Positions 54,301 through 62,401 of a DNA stretch of 64,000 nt are shown piece after piece. The notes under the pieces were generated by a model. The model saw only the letters and a program-made list of their open reading frames with translations. It was not told the DNA's origin and made no database searches. Every line of letters starts with the position of its first letter. Position 1 is the stretch's first letter. This DNA is from JAFLCL01 sp964502175 (GTDB taxonomy: Bacteria; Myxococcota_A; Polyangia; Polyangiales; Sandaracinaceae): positions 45,177 through 109,176 of the forward strand of contig CAZCVE010000031.1 in the NCBI GenBank assembly GCA_964502175.1. Direction: 5' to 3'. The translations under genes were made by a program, and so were the position numbers.

Positions 54301-54718
54301 CTTCGCGCAGGCCCTCGCCGACGCGCGCGCGGATCACGACGACGAAGGAGCGTCGGCCTGTCTCGACTCGGAGGCGCACGTGGACCTCGTCACGGGCCGT
54401 CCCGATCTCGCGCGGCTGGTGAACGATCCGCTGATGGCCCGGCTCGAGGCGCGCGGCGATCTCTGGCGCCTCACGAGCGCGCGCATGGTCGACGCCGTCG
54501 CGGCCGCGTTCCTCGATCCGCCGCCCGAGCTCGAAGCGCGGGTTCGCGCGTTCGTCGTCGCGTACCGCAAGGTCCCGCACGACGACGCGTTCACGACGTA
54601 CGGGGCCACCTTGCTCGAGCGCGAGCTCGATCGCCGGGGAGCGCGAGGCCTGGCCGAGGAGGTTCGCGTGCTCCTCCGCGAGCGACGCGCCGTGCTCGCG
54701 CAAGGCTTCTCGCGATGA
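51398..54718 (+). CDS. Ser/Thr protein kinase fused to AAA/NTPase and TPR-rich region (PknK-like)
   Basis: The product is 1106 aa from GTG 51398. The kinase domain spans about residues 5-265 with GEGGMG, Lys34 (AVK), HRDLKP (Asp127) and DFG (146-148) intact. An AAA-ATPase of the STAND/PknK type begins near 340 (LVGREPERELLE) with Walker A GEAGIGKS at 371-378 and a Walker-B-like strand IYLWLDDVAWSRD. The last 350 residues are helical repeats (TPR-like; VARQWLAVADAWLVE, RALFAQALADARADHDD). No membrane segment or cyclase domain is present. GTG 51398 is preferred because the earlier ATG (51350) lies in a hairpin loop and would add 16 unconserved residues. It is the cytoplasmic end of the envelope gene block. 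Confidence 0.88.
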   Translation: MSGRYELLELLGEGGMGRVYRARHDPSGLAVAVKTLRAEWRDDADRRRLFLDEATAAARLSDPRIVRLLDVGADERGAPFLVMELVDGVELEQWIERWPGWAPIERVLLDVLEGLSAAHAAGIVHRDLKPANVLVENGTGRARILDFGVAALFDPLTAPRAIRIAGTPEFMAPEQLMGGAPIGPWTDLYAFGVVLAFVLTARSPFEGSDDLPALAARKLGPLTLEAPRPGLDVPPAMLALVARLLAPHPRSRPRFAAEVRAELLDASASVRDAVPRAIGPRTTRSREANDTTLDPSFEATSPPRAADVGERTASILLPGELPAPVDPEHGVSLAQLRDRALVGREPERELLESLIATVMTEGGAHAVFFVGEAGIGKSRLARWGLGEVERTGAMEGAAGGYDLAGAGAAGGLRHALARLLGAPPPRNDPEARVDGEARDPAIAAWQWLTDASVARASSPDLAATGRSSQAGDPELDRALLARFVRADVTQETLATEEIARLAHAALRALGRLRPIYLWLDDVAWSRDGALALVERLLDANDTPILVVGTVRSDSTPEGDARARLARLSSHPRSTVRSLGGLAEGAISELASTTLPLAPGVAESIAAVVPHSPMLVLTALREWVASGVLVPTPEGYAPRPGSDIERAIGARSLERLVASRLDRLIASFGDDATLAEGVLVRAALLGARFELPALAAVLAESPHLRPLVDPLLDRALVSGLLRIEQSQLASFEHGLVHEAVLARAEGDARARIDVANGLVQRYGKERADVSARVALLLHDAGVLDNAWERLLSAIDRSAWASDDVVARQWLAVADAWLVESPGHAARLALARANLHYFALRYEEAVEAVTHARSLAEAAGDRRLALRCDALFADIAFYRDRLATSQHAALAVMSELDVDDPELAEIGATIAHRLSDLDVLRGDLDAALAWRHRCLELTLAAEKPWRARIARLNIGEIHLAMGRHAEARALFAQALADARADHDDEGASACLDSEAHVDLVTGRPDLARLVNDPLMARLEARGDLWRLTSARMVDAVAAAFLDPPPELEARVRAFVVAYRKVPHDDAFTTYGATLLERELDRRGARGLAEEVRVLLRERRAVLAQGFSR

Positions 54719-54734
54719 ACGCCTCGCTGACGAG

Positions 54735-55763
54735 TCAGAACACGTCGGCGAGCACGACGGCGGTGAGCACGCGCTCGGCGTACCGCTCGAGCGCTGCGAG
54801 ATTTGCAGCGTCGACGATGCCTCGCTCGCGCGCCCCGAGCGGCCCGAACTTCAGCTGCAGCAGCTTGACGACGAGCGCGCGGCTCGCTTCGACGCGTCCT
54901 TCGACGCGTCCTTCGACTCGTCCTTCGACTCGGCCTTCGACTCGTCCTTCGACGCGTCCTTCGACTCGTCCTTCGACGCGTCCTTCGTCGATGAGCTTCT
55001 CGGCGATGCTGCGCATGGCTTCGTTCCTCGTCTTTGGCCCGATCGCGGTGACCCAGGGGATGACCTTAGCCTGATCGATCTCGTCTGCGTTGTGGAGCAC
55101 GTAGTGGATCAGCGCACCGACCAGGTGCGCGGGGGTGTCCGTTCGCTCGAGGACATCGAAGAGCACGCGAACCTCCTCGAGTACGTCCATGGTGGGACGG
55201 TGGCGGAGATCGCGGAGCAGCCACAAGGCGAGGTGGGCCAGCGAGGTCAGCAAGCGCCGCTCGAGCTCCCGATCCGTCGTGCGGGCGAGGTCGTCGACCA
55301 CGTAGCGGAAGCGCGGAACGAACTCGCGTAGATCGCCGGCCTCGGGAGGCAGCGCCATGGAGTCCTCGAACGCGAGCGGTGCGGTCCAGCCGCCCTCCGC
55401 GTGCGACACGACGACGGGAACGATCACGGGGAGTGCCTCGTCCGGGTGGTCGGCGGCGAACCGCTCCCAGATCCGAACCATGTAGCGAAGCAGCCGGAAA
55501 GACATCGCGCGATCGACCGTGCTCTGGTGCTCGAACAGCAGGTAGAGAAGGACCTTCCGCCCGTCGAGCATCACGCTGAAGAGCAGGTCGCTGTGACGCG
55601 CGGTCAGCGCTTCGTCGACGAAGCTGCCTCCCTCGAGCGAGAGGCTGGACCAGTCGATGCGGCGCGCCAGTCGACGCGGCAGCACGGCGCGCAGCTGGGC
55701 AGCAGCATGCTCGGGGGAGGAGAAGACGGCCTTGAAGAGCGCGTCGTGCGGGGTGCTTGTCAT
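54735..55763 (-). CDS. Rpn family recombination-promoting nuclease / PD-(D/E)XK transposase-like protein
   Basis: The 342-aa product starts at ATG 55763. The Rpn/PDDEXK signature is seen as PHDALFKAVFSSPEHAAAQL at the start, then ARHSDLLFSVML (Asp) and VLLYLLFEHQS (Glu-x-Gln-Ser), which together form the nuclease active-site pattern. The helical C-terminal half ends with eight tandem EGRV units before a conserved-looking LLQLKFGPLG. Rpn proteins promote RecA-independent recombination in enteric bacteria. It is convergent with the kinase-ATPase gene (16-bp gap) and divergent from fhs. Confidence 0.85.
   Translation of the reverse strand: MTSTPHDALFKAVFSSPEHAAAQLRAVLPRRLARRIDWSSLSLEGGSFVDEALTARHSDLLFSVMLDGRKVLLYLLFEHQSTVDRAMSFRLLRYMVRIWERFAADHPDEALPVIVPVVVSHAEGGWTAPLAFEDSMALPPEAGDLREFVPRFRYVVDDLARTTDRELERRLLTSLAHLALWLLRDLRHRPTMDVLEEVRVLFDVLERTDTPAHLVGALIHYVLHNADEIDQAKVIPWVTAIGPKTRNEAMRSIAEKLIDEGRVEGRVEGRVEGRVEGRVEGRVEGRVEGRVEASRALVVKLLQLKFGPLGARERGIVDAANLAALERYAERVLTAVVLADVF
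54891..54986. repeat. 8 x 12-bp in-frame tandem repeat in the Rpn gene
   Basis: Eight units of GACGCGTCCTTC (variants GACTCGTCCTTC and GACTCGGCCTTC) run from 54891 to 54986 on the plus strand and encode EGRV on the minus strand. Unit gain or loss changes protein length by four residues without a frameshift. Confidence 0.9.
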
Positions 55764-55854
55764 GGCGCCTCTCATCGGGGGCACGAGGCGCGGGTTGCGT
55801 GAAATCTCGCTGGGCTCCCCGCGGCTGTCGGGGCGCGGTACCGTCCGCCTCCGC

Positions 55855-57555
55855 ATGCCCATCGATCCGAACCTCCGCCCCATCCAGGACGTCGCCGCCG
55901 AGCTCGGACTGCCCGAGTGGGCGCTCGTCCCCTACGGCCGCGACAAGGCCAAGATCGAGCTCGCCGCGCTCGAGACCGCGCGCGCGACGAACAAGAACAA
56001 GCTCGTGCTCGTCTCGGCGATCACCCCGACGCCTTCGGGTGAAGGCAAGACGACCACGTCGATCAGCCTCGCGATGGGCCTGCGCAAGATCGGGCGCAAG
56101 GCCGTGCCCTCGCTACGCGAGCCGTCGCTCGGGCCGGTCTTCGGCGTGAAGGGCGGCGGCACCGGCGGCGGCAAGGCGCAGCTCGTGCCGGCCAACGAGA
56201 TCAACCTGCACTTCACGGGCGACCTCCACGCGATCACCACGGCCAACAACCTGCTCGCGGCGATCGTCGACAACGAGCTGCACTTCTCCGGGAAGGGAGA
56301 AGGCGCGAACCTCGATCCGCGGCGCGTGACCTGGCGCCGCGCGATGGACATGAACGATCGCGCGCTCCGGAGCGTGATGGTCGGGCTCGGCGGCCGCGCA
56401 GGCGGCGTCCCGCGAGAAGGCGGCTTCGACATCACCGCCGCGAGCGAGATCATGGCCGTGCTCTGCCTCGCGAGCTCGATGAAGGATCTCGAAGATCGGC
56501 TCGCGCGCCTCGTCGTCGGGCGCACCTACGACCAGAAGCCCGTCACCGCCGCCGATCTCGGCGCCAACGTCGCGATGGCGGCGCTGCTCAAGGACGCGCT
56601 GCTCCCGAACCTCGTGCAGACGGCCGAAGGCGGCCCCGCGCTGGTCCACGGCGGACCGTTCGCGAACATCGCGCACGGCTGCTCGAGCATCCTCTCCACG
56701 CGCATGGCGATGCACTACGCGGACATCGTCGTGACCGAGGGCGGCTTCGGCTTCGACCTCGGCGCCGAGAAGTTCCTCGACATCAAGTGCCGCAAGGCCG
56801 GCGTGTGGCCCAACGCGGTCGTGATCGTCGCGACGCTGCGCGCGCTCAAGTTCCACGGCGGCGTGGATCCCAAGAGCGCGGGAGCCCCGAACCGTGAAGC
56901 GCTCTCGCGCGGCATCGAGAACCTCGAGCGTCACCTCGAAACCGCGCGCTTCTACGGCCTGCCGACGGTCGTCGCGATCAACCAGTTCGACACCGACGGC
57001 GCCGAGGAGATCCAGCTCGTGCGTGATCGCGTGAAGGAGCTGGGCGCGATCGTCGCGCTCTCGCGCGGCTACGCCGAGGGCGGCGAGGGCTCGATCGAGC
57101 TCGCAGAGGTCGTCGCGTCGGTGCTCGATCGCGATCCGCACGGCGGCTTCCAAGGCCTCGAAGGGCGGCCTGCGCCGATCCACCCGTACGGGCTCGAGCA
57201 GAGCTACGCGGAGAAGATCGAGGGCATCGCGAAGAACGTCTACGGCGCGAGCGGCGTCGACATCGACCCGAGCGCGGCCGCGGAGCTCGAGCGCTTCACC
57301 AAGGATGGCTACGCGAACCTGCCGGTGTGCATGGCCAAGACGCACCTCTCGGTGTCGGACGATCCGAAGAGACAGGGTCGACCGCGCGACTTCCGAGTGA
57401 CGGTGCGCCAGGCGCGGCTCTCCGCGGGCGCGGGGTTCGTGGTCGCGCTCTGCGGCGACATCATGACGATGCCGGGCCTGCCGAAGGTGCCTGCGGCGCG
57501 CAACGTGCGCATCGACGCCGATGGCCGCGTGCGCGGCCTCATGCAGAACGAGTAG
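55855..57555 (+). CDS. fhs: formate--tetrahydrofolate ligase
   Basis: The 566-aa product makes 10-formyl-THF from formate, THF and ATP, feeding purine and one-carbon metabolism. It shows the ATP-binding loop TPTPSGEGKTTTSISLAMGL (about residues 58-77) and the FTHFS signature around REPSLGPVFGVKGGGTGGGK, then ANEINLHFTGDLHAI. Further conserved parts are VVTEGGFGFDLGAEKFLDIK and FVVALCGDIMTMPGLPK at the end. Length is as usual for the family. ATG 55855 gives the standard N-terminus. Pseudouridine synthase gene follows 11 bp later. Confidence 0.95.
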   Translation: MPIDPNLRPIQDVAAELGLPEWALVPYGRDKAKIELAALETARATNKNKLVLVSAITPTPSGEGKTTTSISLAMGLRKIGRKAVPSLREPSLGPVFGVKGGGTGGGKAQLVPANEINLHFTGDLHAITTANNLLAAIVDNELHFSGKGEGANLDPRRVTWRRAMDMNDRALRSVMVGLGGRAGGVPREGGFDITAASEIMAVLCLASSMKDLEDRLARLVVGRTYDQKPVTAADLGANVAMAALLKDALLPNLVQTAEGGPALVHGGPFANIAHGCSSILSTRMAMHYADIVVTEGGFGFDLGAEKFLDIKCRKAGVWPNAVVIVATLRALKFHGGVDPKSAGAPNREALSRGIENLERHLETARFYGLPTVVAINQFDTDGAEEIQLVRDRVKELGAIVALSRGYAEGGEGSIELAEVVASVLDRDPHGGFQGLEGRPAPIHPYGLEQSYAEKIEGIAKNVYGASGVDIDPSAAAELERFTKDGYANLPVCMAKTHLSVSDDPKRQGRPRDFRVTVRQARLSAGAGFVVALCGDIMTMPGLPKVPAARNVRIDADGRVRGLMQNE

Positions 57556-57566
57556 ACCTCGCCTCG

Positions 57567-58526
57567 ATGGCCACCCAGCACCACGTCGCCGCGCCCTCGG
57601 ACGCCGGCAAGACCCTCGCGGCGTTCCTCCGCGACAAGGATCCCTCGCTGAGCTGGAACCGCGCGCGCGAGCTCTGCGCGACCGGCCGGGTCACGCTCGA
57701 CGGTGACGAGTGCCTCGACGCGCACGTGCGCCTCGGCGGCAGCGAGTCGATCACGGTCGATCCGGAGGGACGCAAGCGCCTCAAGGGCGTGCTCGATCCG
57801 CGCGACGTGCTGCACCTCGACGAGGACGTCGTCGTCGTGAACAAGCGCGCGGGCGTGATGACCGTGCCGTTCGAAGACGGCGACCGCGACACGCTCGCCG
57901 ATCAGGTGCGCGCCTTTCTCCTGCGCGAGGCGAAGAGGCACGGACCGACGGACGACGCGCGCAACGCTGACGTGGGCGTCGTGCAGCGCCTCGACAAGGA
58001 CACGACGGGCGTGATCGTCTTCGCACGACGCCACTCCGCCAAGCGCGCGCTCGACACGCAGATCCGTGCGCACTCGGCCGAGCGTCGCTACGTCGCGCTC
58101 GTGCACGGCGTGGCGCGCGACGCGACGTACACGAGCTTCCTCGTGCAGGACCGCGGCGATGGCCTGCGCGGCAGCTGGGGCACCCGTCGATCGCACGAAG
58201 GCGATCCACCCGAGGACGCGAAGGAGAGCACGACGCACGTGCGCGCGATCGAGCGGCTCGGCACGAGCGCGTCGCTCGTCGAGTGTCGGCTCGAGACCGG
58301 ACGACAGCACCAGATCCGCATCCACCTCTCGGAGGCTGGGCACCCGCTGATCGGCGAGCCGGTCTACATCCGCGGCTTCCGCGGCACGCCGATCCCCGCG
58401 CCGCGCACGATGCTCCACGCCGCGAGCCTCGCGTTCCTCCACCCGCGCACGGGCCAGCGCGTCCAGTTCGACGCGCCGCTGCCGCGCGACTTCGAGAAGG
58501 CGCTCGCCGAGCTGCGAGACGCGTAG
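57567..58526 (+). CDS. RluA-family pseudouridine synthase
   Basis: The 319-aa product converts uridine to pseudouridine in rRNA or tRNA. A short S4-like N-terminal part (TLAAFLRDKDPSLSWNRARE) precedes the catalytic domain. The latter contains VVVNKRAGVMTVPF, the catalytic-Asp motif VQRLDKDTTGVIVFAR, RYVALVHG and the LETGRQHQIRIHLSEAGHPL segment with GEPVY. All family motifs are present; the site modified cannot be told. It is probably in one transcript with fhs. Confidence 0.92.
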   Translation: MATQHHVAAPSDAGKTLAAFLRDKDPSLSWNRARELCATGRVTLDGDECLDAHVRLGGSESITVDPEGRKRLKGVLDPRDVLHLDEDVVVVNKRAGVMTVPFEDGDRDTLADQVRAFLLREAKRHGPTDDARNADVGVVQRLDKDTTGVIVFARRHSAKRALDTQIRAHSAERRYVALVHGVARDATYTSFLVQDRGDGLRGSWGTRRSHEGDPPEDAKESTTHVRAIERLGTSASLVECRLETGRQHQIRIHLSEAGHPLIGEPVYIRGFRGTPIPAPRTMLHAASLAFLHPRTGQRVQFDAPLPRDFEKALAELRDA

Positions 58527-58551
58527 AATCGCCGCAGCGATTGGAGCAGAC

Positions 58552-60072
58552 ATGACCCTGACGACGTCGACCTCGCGTCTCCTCGTTCTCGGGCTGCTCG
58601 CTGCCTCCGCGCTCACGCCCGCATGCAGCTGCGAGCCGCGCAGCATCCGCGTGCGCGACACGGGGCTCGGCGAGCGCGACGACGCGACGATCGGGCCAGG
58701 CATCGATGCGCCCATCGCGCCGGGCACCGATGCGCCGACGGCGGCGATGGACGCGTGGAACATGTACGCGATGGAGGCGGGGCCCGGCTGCGAGATCGGC
58801 GGCCGCGCGTGCACGCCCGTCGAGCCGGGGTGCGGCGCGGTCGAGGCCTGCGACAACGGGCTCGACGACGACTGCGATCGACGGGTCGACGAGACCTGCG
58901 GCTGTACGCCCGGCATGGTGCAGAGCTGCTTCGCCGGGCCGCCGGGATCGCGCGACGTCGGCGCGTGCAGCGACGGCACGCAGCGCTGCGAGGGCACCGG
59001 CGAGTTCGGTGAGTGGGGCGAGTGCGCGGGCGGCATCTCGCCGAGCGGCGAGACGTGCGACCTCCTCGACAACGACTGCAACGGCTGCGCGGACGAGCAC
59101 GACTGCTGCGGCGGCGAGCTCTCGTGCCCCGGTCCAGGCGATCCGCGCGTGCCCTCGGCGCGTCCGTTCGACGATGTGATGCTGGACGGAACGCTCTTCT
59201 TCAGTGGCGCTGCGGCGTCGTGGAGCTGGACGGTCCAGGGCGGACCGTGTGACGCGGTGATCCCCGTGCCGACGTTCACGACGAGCGGCGCGAGCGCCTC
59301 GAGCTTCCGCTTCACGCCCACGCTCTCGGGCGACTACACGGTGACGATGCGCGTGCGCACGAGCGAGGGTGAAGAGCTCGAGTGCGTGTTCCTCGTGCAC
59401 GTCGCGGGCGAGGGCCTGCGCGTCGAGCTCTGCTGGCAGCCGACGACGGGCATCGGCTCGAACAGTGACCTCGACCTCTACCTCCACCAGCCCGACACGA
59501 TGACGCCGTGGTTCTCGGGCTCGGGCAACGTCGTCTCGCCGGGCGTGACGCTCGGCAACTCGTGCAACTGGGCCAACTGCGCGCCGGGCCTGCGCTCGAC
59601 CTTGCCGCGCGCGAGCTGGAGCCTGCCGAGCTCGCCGCTCGATCGCTGCGACCGCGGGCCGGCGGGCGCGGGCTGGCGCGGCATCGGCAACTGTCCGAAC
59701 CCGCGCATCGACGTCGACGGGCACGGCTCGTCGGCCGAGCCGCTGCACGGCTTCCTCGAGAACATCAACGTCGACGATCCGCGCGACGCGCAGAGCTTCC
59801 GCATCATGATCCACGACTGCTCGGGCCCGAGCTCGCACCCCGTGCTCAACGTCTACTGCGGCGGGTTCTTGCGCGCGACGATCGGCGCATCGCCCGACAC
59901 GATCACGCTCCCCGGCGGCACCGGCTGCTCCGCGGACGCCGACACCGTGTGGCGCGCGGCAGACGTCCTCGTGCACGTCGACGGAGCGGGCGTCACCACG
60001 GACTGCGACGTCACGCCGATCCTCGCGACGGGCGGCGGTCCGCGGTTCACGCGCGGCGACCTCGCGTATTGA
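58552..60072 (+). CDS. lipoprotein with MopE-like cysteine motifs
   Basis: The 506-aa product has lipobox LTPAC (Cys about residue 25), a linker with GIDAPIAPGTDAP units, and two MopE-type blocks: CDNGLDDDCDRRVDETCGC and CDLLDNDCNGCADEHDCC, which resemble acidic calcium- or copper-binding repeats. About residues 195-285 form a beta-sandwich-like module (GDYTVTMRVRTSEG). A larger domain with DLDLYLHQP, GNSCNWANCAPGL and ENINVDDPRDAQSFRIMIHD follows; this DLDLYL pattern is seen in many myxobacterial surface proteins. It is surface-anchored; the ligand is unknown. Confidence 0.82.
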   Translation: MTLTTSTSRLLVLGLLAASALTPACSCEPRSIRVRDTGLGERDDATIGPGIDAPIAPGTDAPTAAMDAWNMYAMEAGPGCEIGGRACTPVEPGCGAVEACDNGLDDDCDRRVDETCGCTPGMVQSCFAGPPGSRDVGACSDGTQRCEGTGEFGEWGECAGGISPSGETCDLLDNDCNGCADEHDCCGGELSCPGPGDPRVPSARPFDDVMLDGTLFFSGAAASWSWTVQGGPCDAVIPVPTFTTSGASASSFRFTPTLSGDYTVTMRVRTSEGEELECVFLVHVAGEGLRVELCWQPTTGIGSNSDLDLYLHQPDTMTPWFSGSGNVVSPGVTLGNSCNWANCAPGLRSTLPRASWSLPSSPLDRCDRGPAGAGWRGIGNCPNPRIDVDGHGSSAEPLHGFLENINVDDPRDAQSFRIMIHDCSGPSSHPVLNVYCGGFLRATIGASPDTITLPGGTGCSADADTVWRAADVLVHVDGAGVTTDCDVTPILATGGGPRFTRGDLAY

Positions 60073-60100
60073 CGTCGCTCCGGGCATCCTCCGGCCGCTC

Positions 60101-60604
60101 ATGTCCGACGCCCCGAACGACGACCTCCGCCCCGAGCCCGGGGACCTGAACCGCCCGCTCGACGCGCCGCGTGATCGCGTCTGGCTCCGCGCTGCGCAGC
60201 TCGGCGCTGCGCTCTGGCTCGCGTTTCACGTGCTCGTGCCGCTCCGCTACTACGCGCTCGCGGATCACGACGTCTACGACGAGCGCTTCGCGTGGCGCAT
60301 GTTCTCCGCGGTCCGCGTGCAGCGCTGCGAGGTCGCCGTCGACGAGACGAGCATCGGCACGAACCGCCGCGTGAACCTCATGACGATCCTGCCCATGCCG
60401 TGGGTCGCGCTCGTCGAGCGGAACCGACCCGCCGTGCAGCGCGGCATGCTCGCGCACCTGTGCGAGCGGCCCACCGCGCCCACGCGCGTGGAGGTGCGGA
60501 GCACGTGCACGGACGCGAGCGGCGAGCGCACGCCGGCGCTGCGTCGCGCGATCGACTGCGAGAGCCGTGAGATCACCGAGTCGCGCGATGGCGGTGAGCC
60601 GTGA
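60101..60604 (+). CDS. membrane-anchored protein resembling the C-terminal part of HTTM/VKGC-like proteins
   Basis: The 167-aa product has one membrane segment (about residues 30-48, RAAQLGAALWLAFHVLVPL) followed by the pattern PLRYYALADHDVYDERFAWR, which recalls the PLRH---G---W---G--FSWRM motif after the last helix of HTTM (vitamin K-dependent gamma-carboxylase-like) proteins. The outer part contains four cysteines. Its stop overlaps the start of the next gene, which encodes a larger HTTM-like protein. A two-subunit arrangement is inferred. Confidence 0.72.
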   Translation: MSDAPNDDLRPEPGDLNRPLDAPRDRVWLRAAQLGAALWLAFHVLVPLRYYALADHDVYDERFAWRMFSAVRVQRCEVAVDETSIGTNRRVNLMTILPMPWVALVERNRPAVQRGMLAHLCERPTAPTRVEVRSTCTDASGERTPALRRAIDCESREITESRDGGEP

Positions 60605-62397
60605 GCGAGAAGAAGAAGAAGAAGGGCGCTGGTCTCGGCGTGACGAGTGGCCCCGCTGACCCACCCCCTGCCCCTCCCGCTAGCGGGAGGGGTGCCCCTG
60701 CCGCTTCGAAGGGGGGCCTCGCTGACCCACCCCCAGCCCCTCCCGCTGGCGGGAGGGGTGCCCCGATGGATCCGTGGACGTCGTATTGGCTCGCGCCCGT
60801 CGCGGCCGTCCGTCCTTGGTTGATCCTCAAGATCACCCTCTTCGTGCTCGCGTTCGACGTGCTGCACACGCACCTCGGACCTGCGTGGCGTTACGGCGCG
60901 GGCGGCTTCAACGTGCCGCACTTCGCGTGGATGGAGGCGCTGCCGATCCCGACCACGGCCGCGTACGTGGGCATGCTCTTCTTCGTCAGCACGAGCGCGC
61001 TCGTCTGCGCGCTGATGCCGCGACCGCCGCGCCCGCTGCTGATCGCGATCGCCGTGCTCTACACGTGGGGCTGGTCGTGCTCGATGCACGACAGCTACCA
61101 GCACCACTACCTGATCAGCTTCCTGCTCCTCGCGATCGCGATGTTCCCTACGCTCGATGGCCGCACGATGTTCGGCGACGCGCCGTCGCCGGAGCGCGCG
61201 CCGAACGGCCTCGTGCCGCGCGTGCACGCGCTCGGCTACACGCTGCTCACGAGCGCGTGCGCCGTCGTGTACGCGTACACCGCCGTGTCGAAGACCGAGC
61301 CCGACTGGCTCAGCGGCGACGCGATGCGCAGCATCACGCACCAAGGCGAGAGCATCCCCGGGGCGATCGCGATCGGTGAGAGCTTGGGCATCGAGGGCGA
61401 CGACTTCTGGTGGTGGCTCGGCCACGGCGTGGTGCCCGCGCAGGTGATCTGCGCGCTCGCGTACGCTGTCGCTCCGCTGATCGATGGGCCGAGCACCCGT
61501 GACGAACGCGAGCGGTTGAGCGCGCTCGCGACGACGCTCTGGGCGCGGGGAGGACGCGGGCCGGCCGTCGTCGCGAGCGGCCTCATCGGCTTCGGGGCCG
61601 GCGTGGTCCATGGGTTCGCGAGAGGCTGGGGCGCCTTGGGCATCGGCGTGACTGCGGTTCTCCTCGGCGCGGGCGGGATGGTTCCCTTCCTCGACACGAG
61701 CGCGAGGTCGCTCGCGTTCGCGCCGGTGCCGCTCCAGCCGCTGCGGATGCTCGCGCGCGTGGTCGCAGCGATCGGACTCGTCACCGCGCTCTCGTTCCAC
61801 CTGGGCGCCGAGTACATCACGCTCGCGATCGGCTGGTTCAGCTACTACATGATCGCGATCGCGCTCGTCGCGTTTCTCCCGGCGCGCTGGCTCTCGCTGG
61901 CGGCGTTCGCGATGACGGTGCCGCTCCGCACGCGAACCACGGACTGGGCCTCGCCCGCGATGCTCCCGCGCATCGTGCTCGCGGTGCTCGCAGGCGGCGC
62001 CGCGCTCGTCGTGATGGGGCAGCTCGCGGACGTGCCCGGCGCGGTGACGGCGTCGTTCGTGCTCGTGGCCGTGCTGGTCGTGATCACGGTGGCGTCGCTC
62101 AACGGGGGCTTCTCGTTCGGGCTCCTCACGCGCGGCGATGCGTTCGCGTACGCGCTGGCCACGGCCGTCGCGGGGGCCGCGCTCTCGGGCTGGGTCTACG
62201 TCTCTCCCGCGCGCTTCGACTACTACCGCTTCGCGGGCGGCGACTTCCGAAGACGGCTCCAGTACGAAGACGCCGTACACGCGTACGAGCGCGCGAACCG
62301 CTACGCGCCTCCGGGCGAGAGCCGTGACGATCGGATCGAGGAGATGCGCGCGATGATCCGCGAGCGTCGCGGGGTGACCGAGCAGATCGAGGAGTGA
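60601..62397 (+). CDS. HTTM-domain (vitamin K-dependent carboxylase-like) integral membrane protein
   Basis: Up to 598 aa from GTG 60601, overlapping the preceding stop (GTGA), or 543 aa from ATG 60766. The core has about 12 membrane segments with HTTM-type features: WLILKITLFVLAFDVLHTHL, WGWSCSMHDSYQHHYLISF, and SACAVVYAYTAVSKTEPDWL (the YxxAxxxK-xxxxWL helix). The extracytoplasmic C-terminal portion ends in VHAYERANRYAPPGESRDD. The first 55 residues are Lys-rich and then two PADPPPAPPASGRGAP-like repeats encoded by palindromic DNA, so they may not be native. ATG 60766 has a GGGAGGGG site 7 bases upstream, within the second palindrome. The substrate is unknown. Confidence 0.78.
   Translation: MSEKKKKKGAGLGVTSGPADPPPAPPASGRGAPAASKGGLADPPPAPPAGGRGAPMDPWTSYWLAPVAAVRPWLILKITLFVLAFDVLHTHLGPAWRYGAGGFNVPHFAWMEALPIPTTAAYVGMLFFVSTSALVCALMPRPPRPLLIAIAVLYTWGWSCSMHDSYQHHYLISFLLLAIAMFPTLDGRTMFGDAPSPERAPNGLVPRVHALGYTLLTSACAVVYAYTAVSKTEPDWLSGDAMRSITHQGESIPGAIAIGESLGIEGDDFWWWLGHGVVPAQVICALAYAVAPLIDGPSTRDERERLSALATTLWARGGRGPAVVASGLIGFGAGVVHGFARGWGALGIGVTAVLLGAGGMVPFLDTSARSLAFAPVPLQPLRMLARVVAAIGLVTALSFHLGAEYITLAIGWFSYYMIAIALVAFLPARWLSLAAFAMTVPLRTRTTDWASPAMLPRIVLAVLAGGAALVVMGQLADVPGAVTASFVLVAVLVVITVASLNGGFSFGLLTRGDAFAYALATAVAGAALSGWVYVSPARFDYYRFAGGDFRRRLQYEDAVHAYERANRYAPPGESRDDRIEEMRAMIRERRGVTEQIEE
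60655..60764. repeat. two copies of a 44-bp palindromic element near the HTTM start
   Basis: Copies at 60655-60698 and 60721-60764 are nearly identical (two base differences) and start GCTGACCCACCCCC. Each contains a 22-base palindrome, CCCCTCCCGC-TA-GCGGGAGGGG at 60671-60692 and the same with TG centre at 60737-60758. They lie 22 bases apart and keep the reading frame, encoding a PPPAPPASGRGAP-like peptide. Confidence 0.9.
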
Positions 62398-62401
62398 CGC
62401 C

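Noticed and set aside
54891..54986. possible CRISPR array
   Set aside because: The 12-bp units are adjacent without spacers and are in frame within the Rpn gene.
60573..60869. 98-codon minus-strand frame with a poly-Phe run
   Set aside because: The Phe run is the antisense of the Lys codons at the HTTM start, and the rest is antisense of the palindromic repeats.
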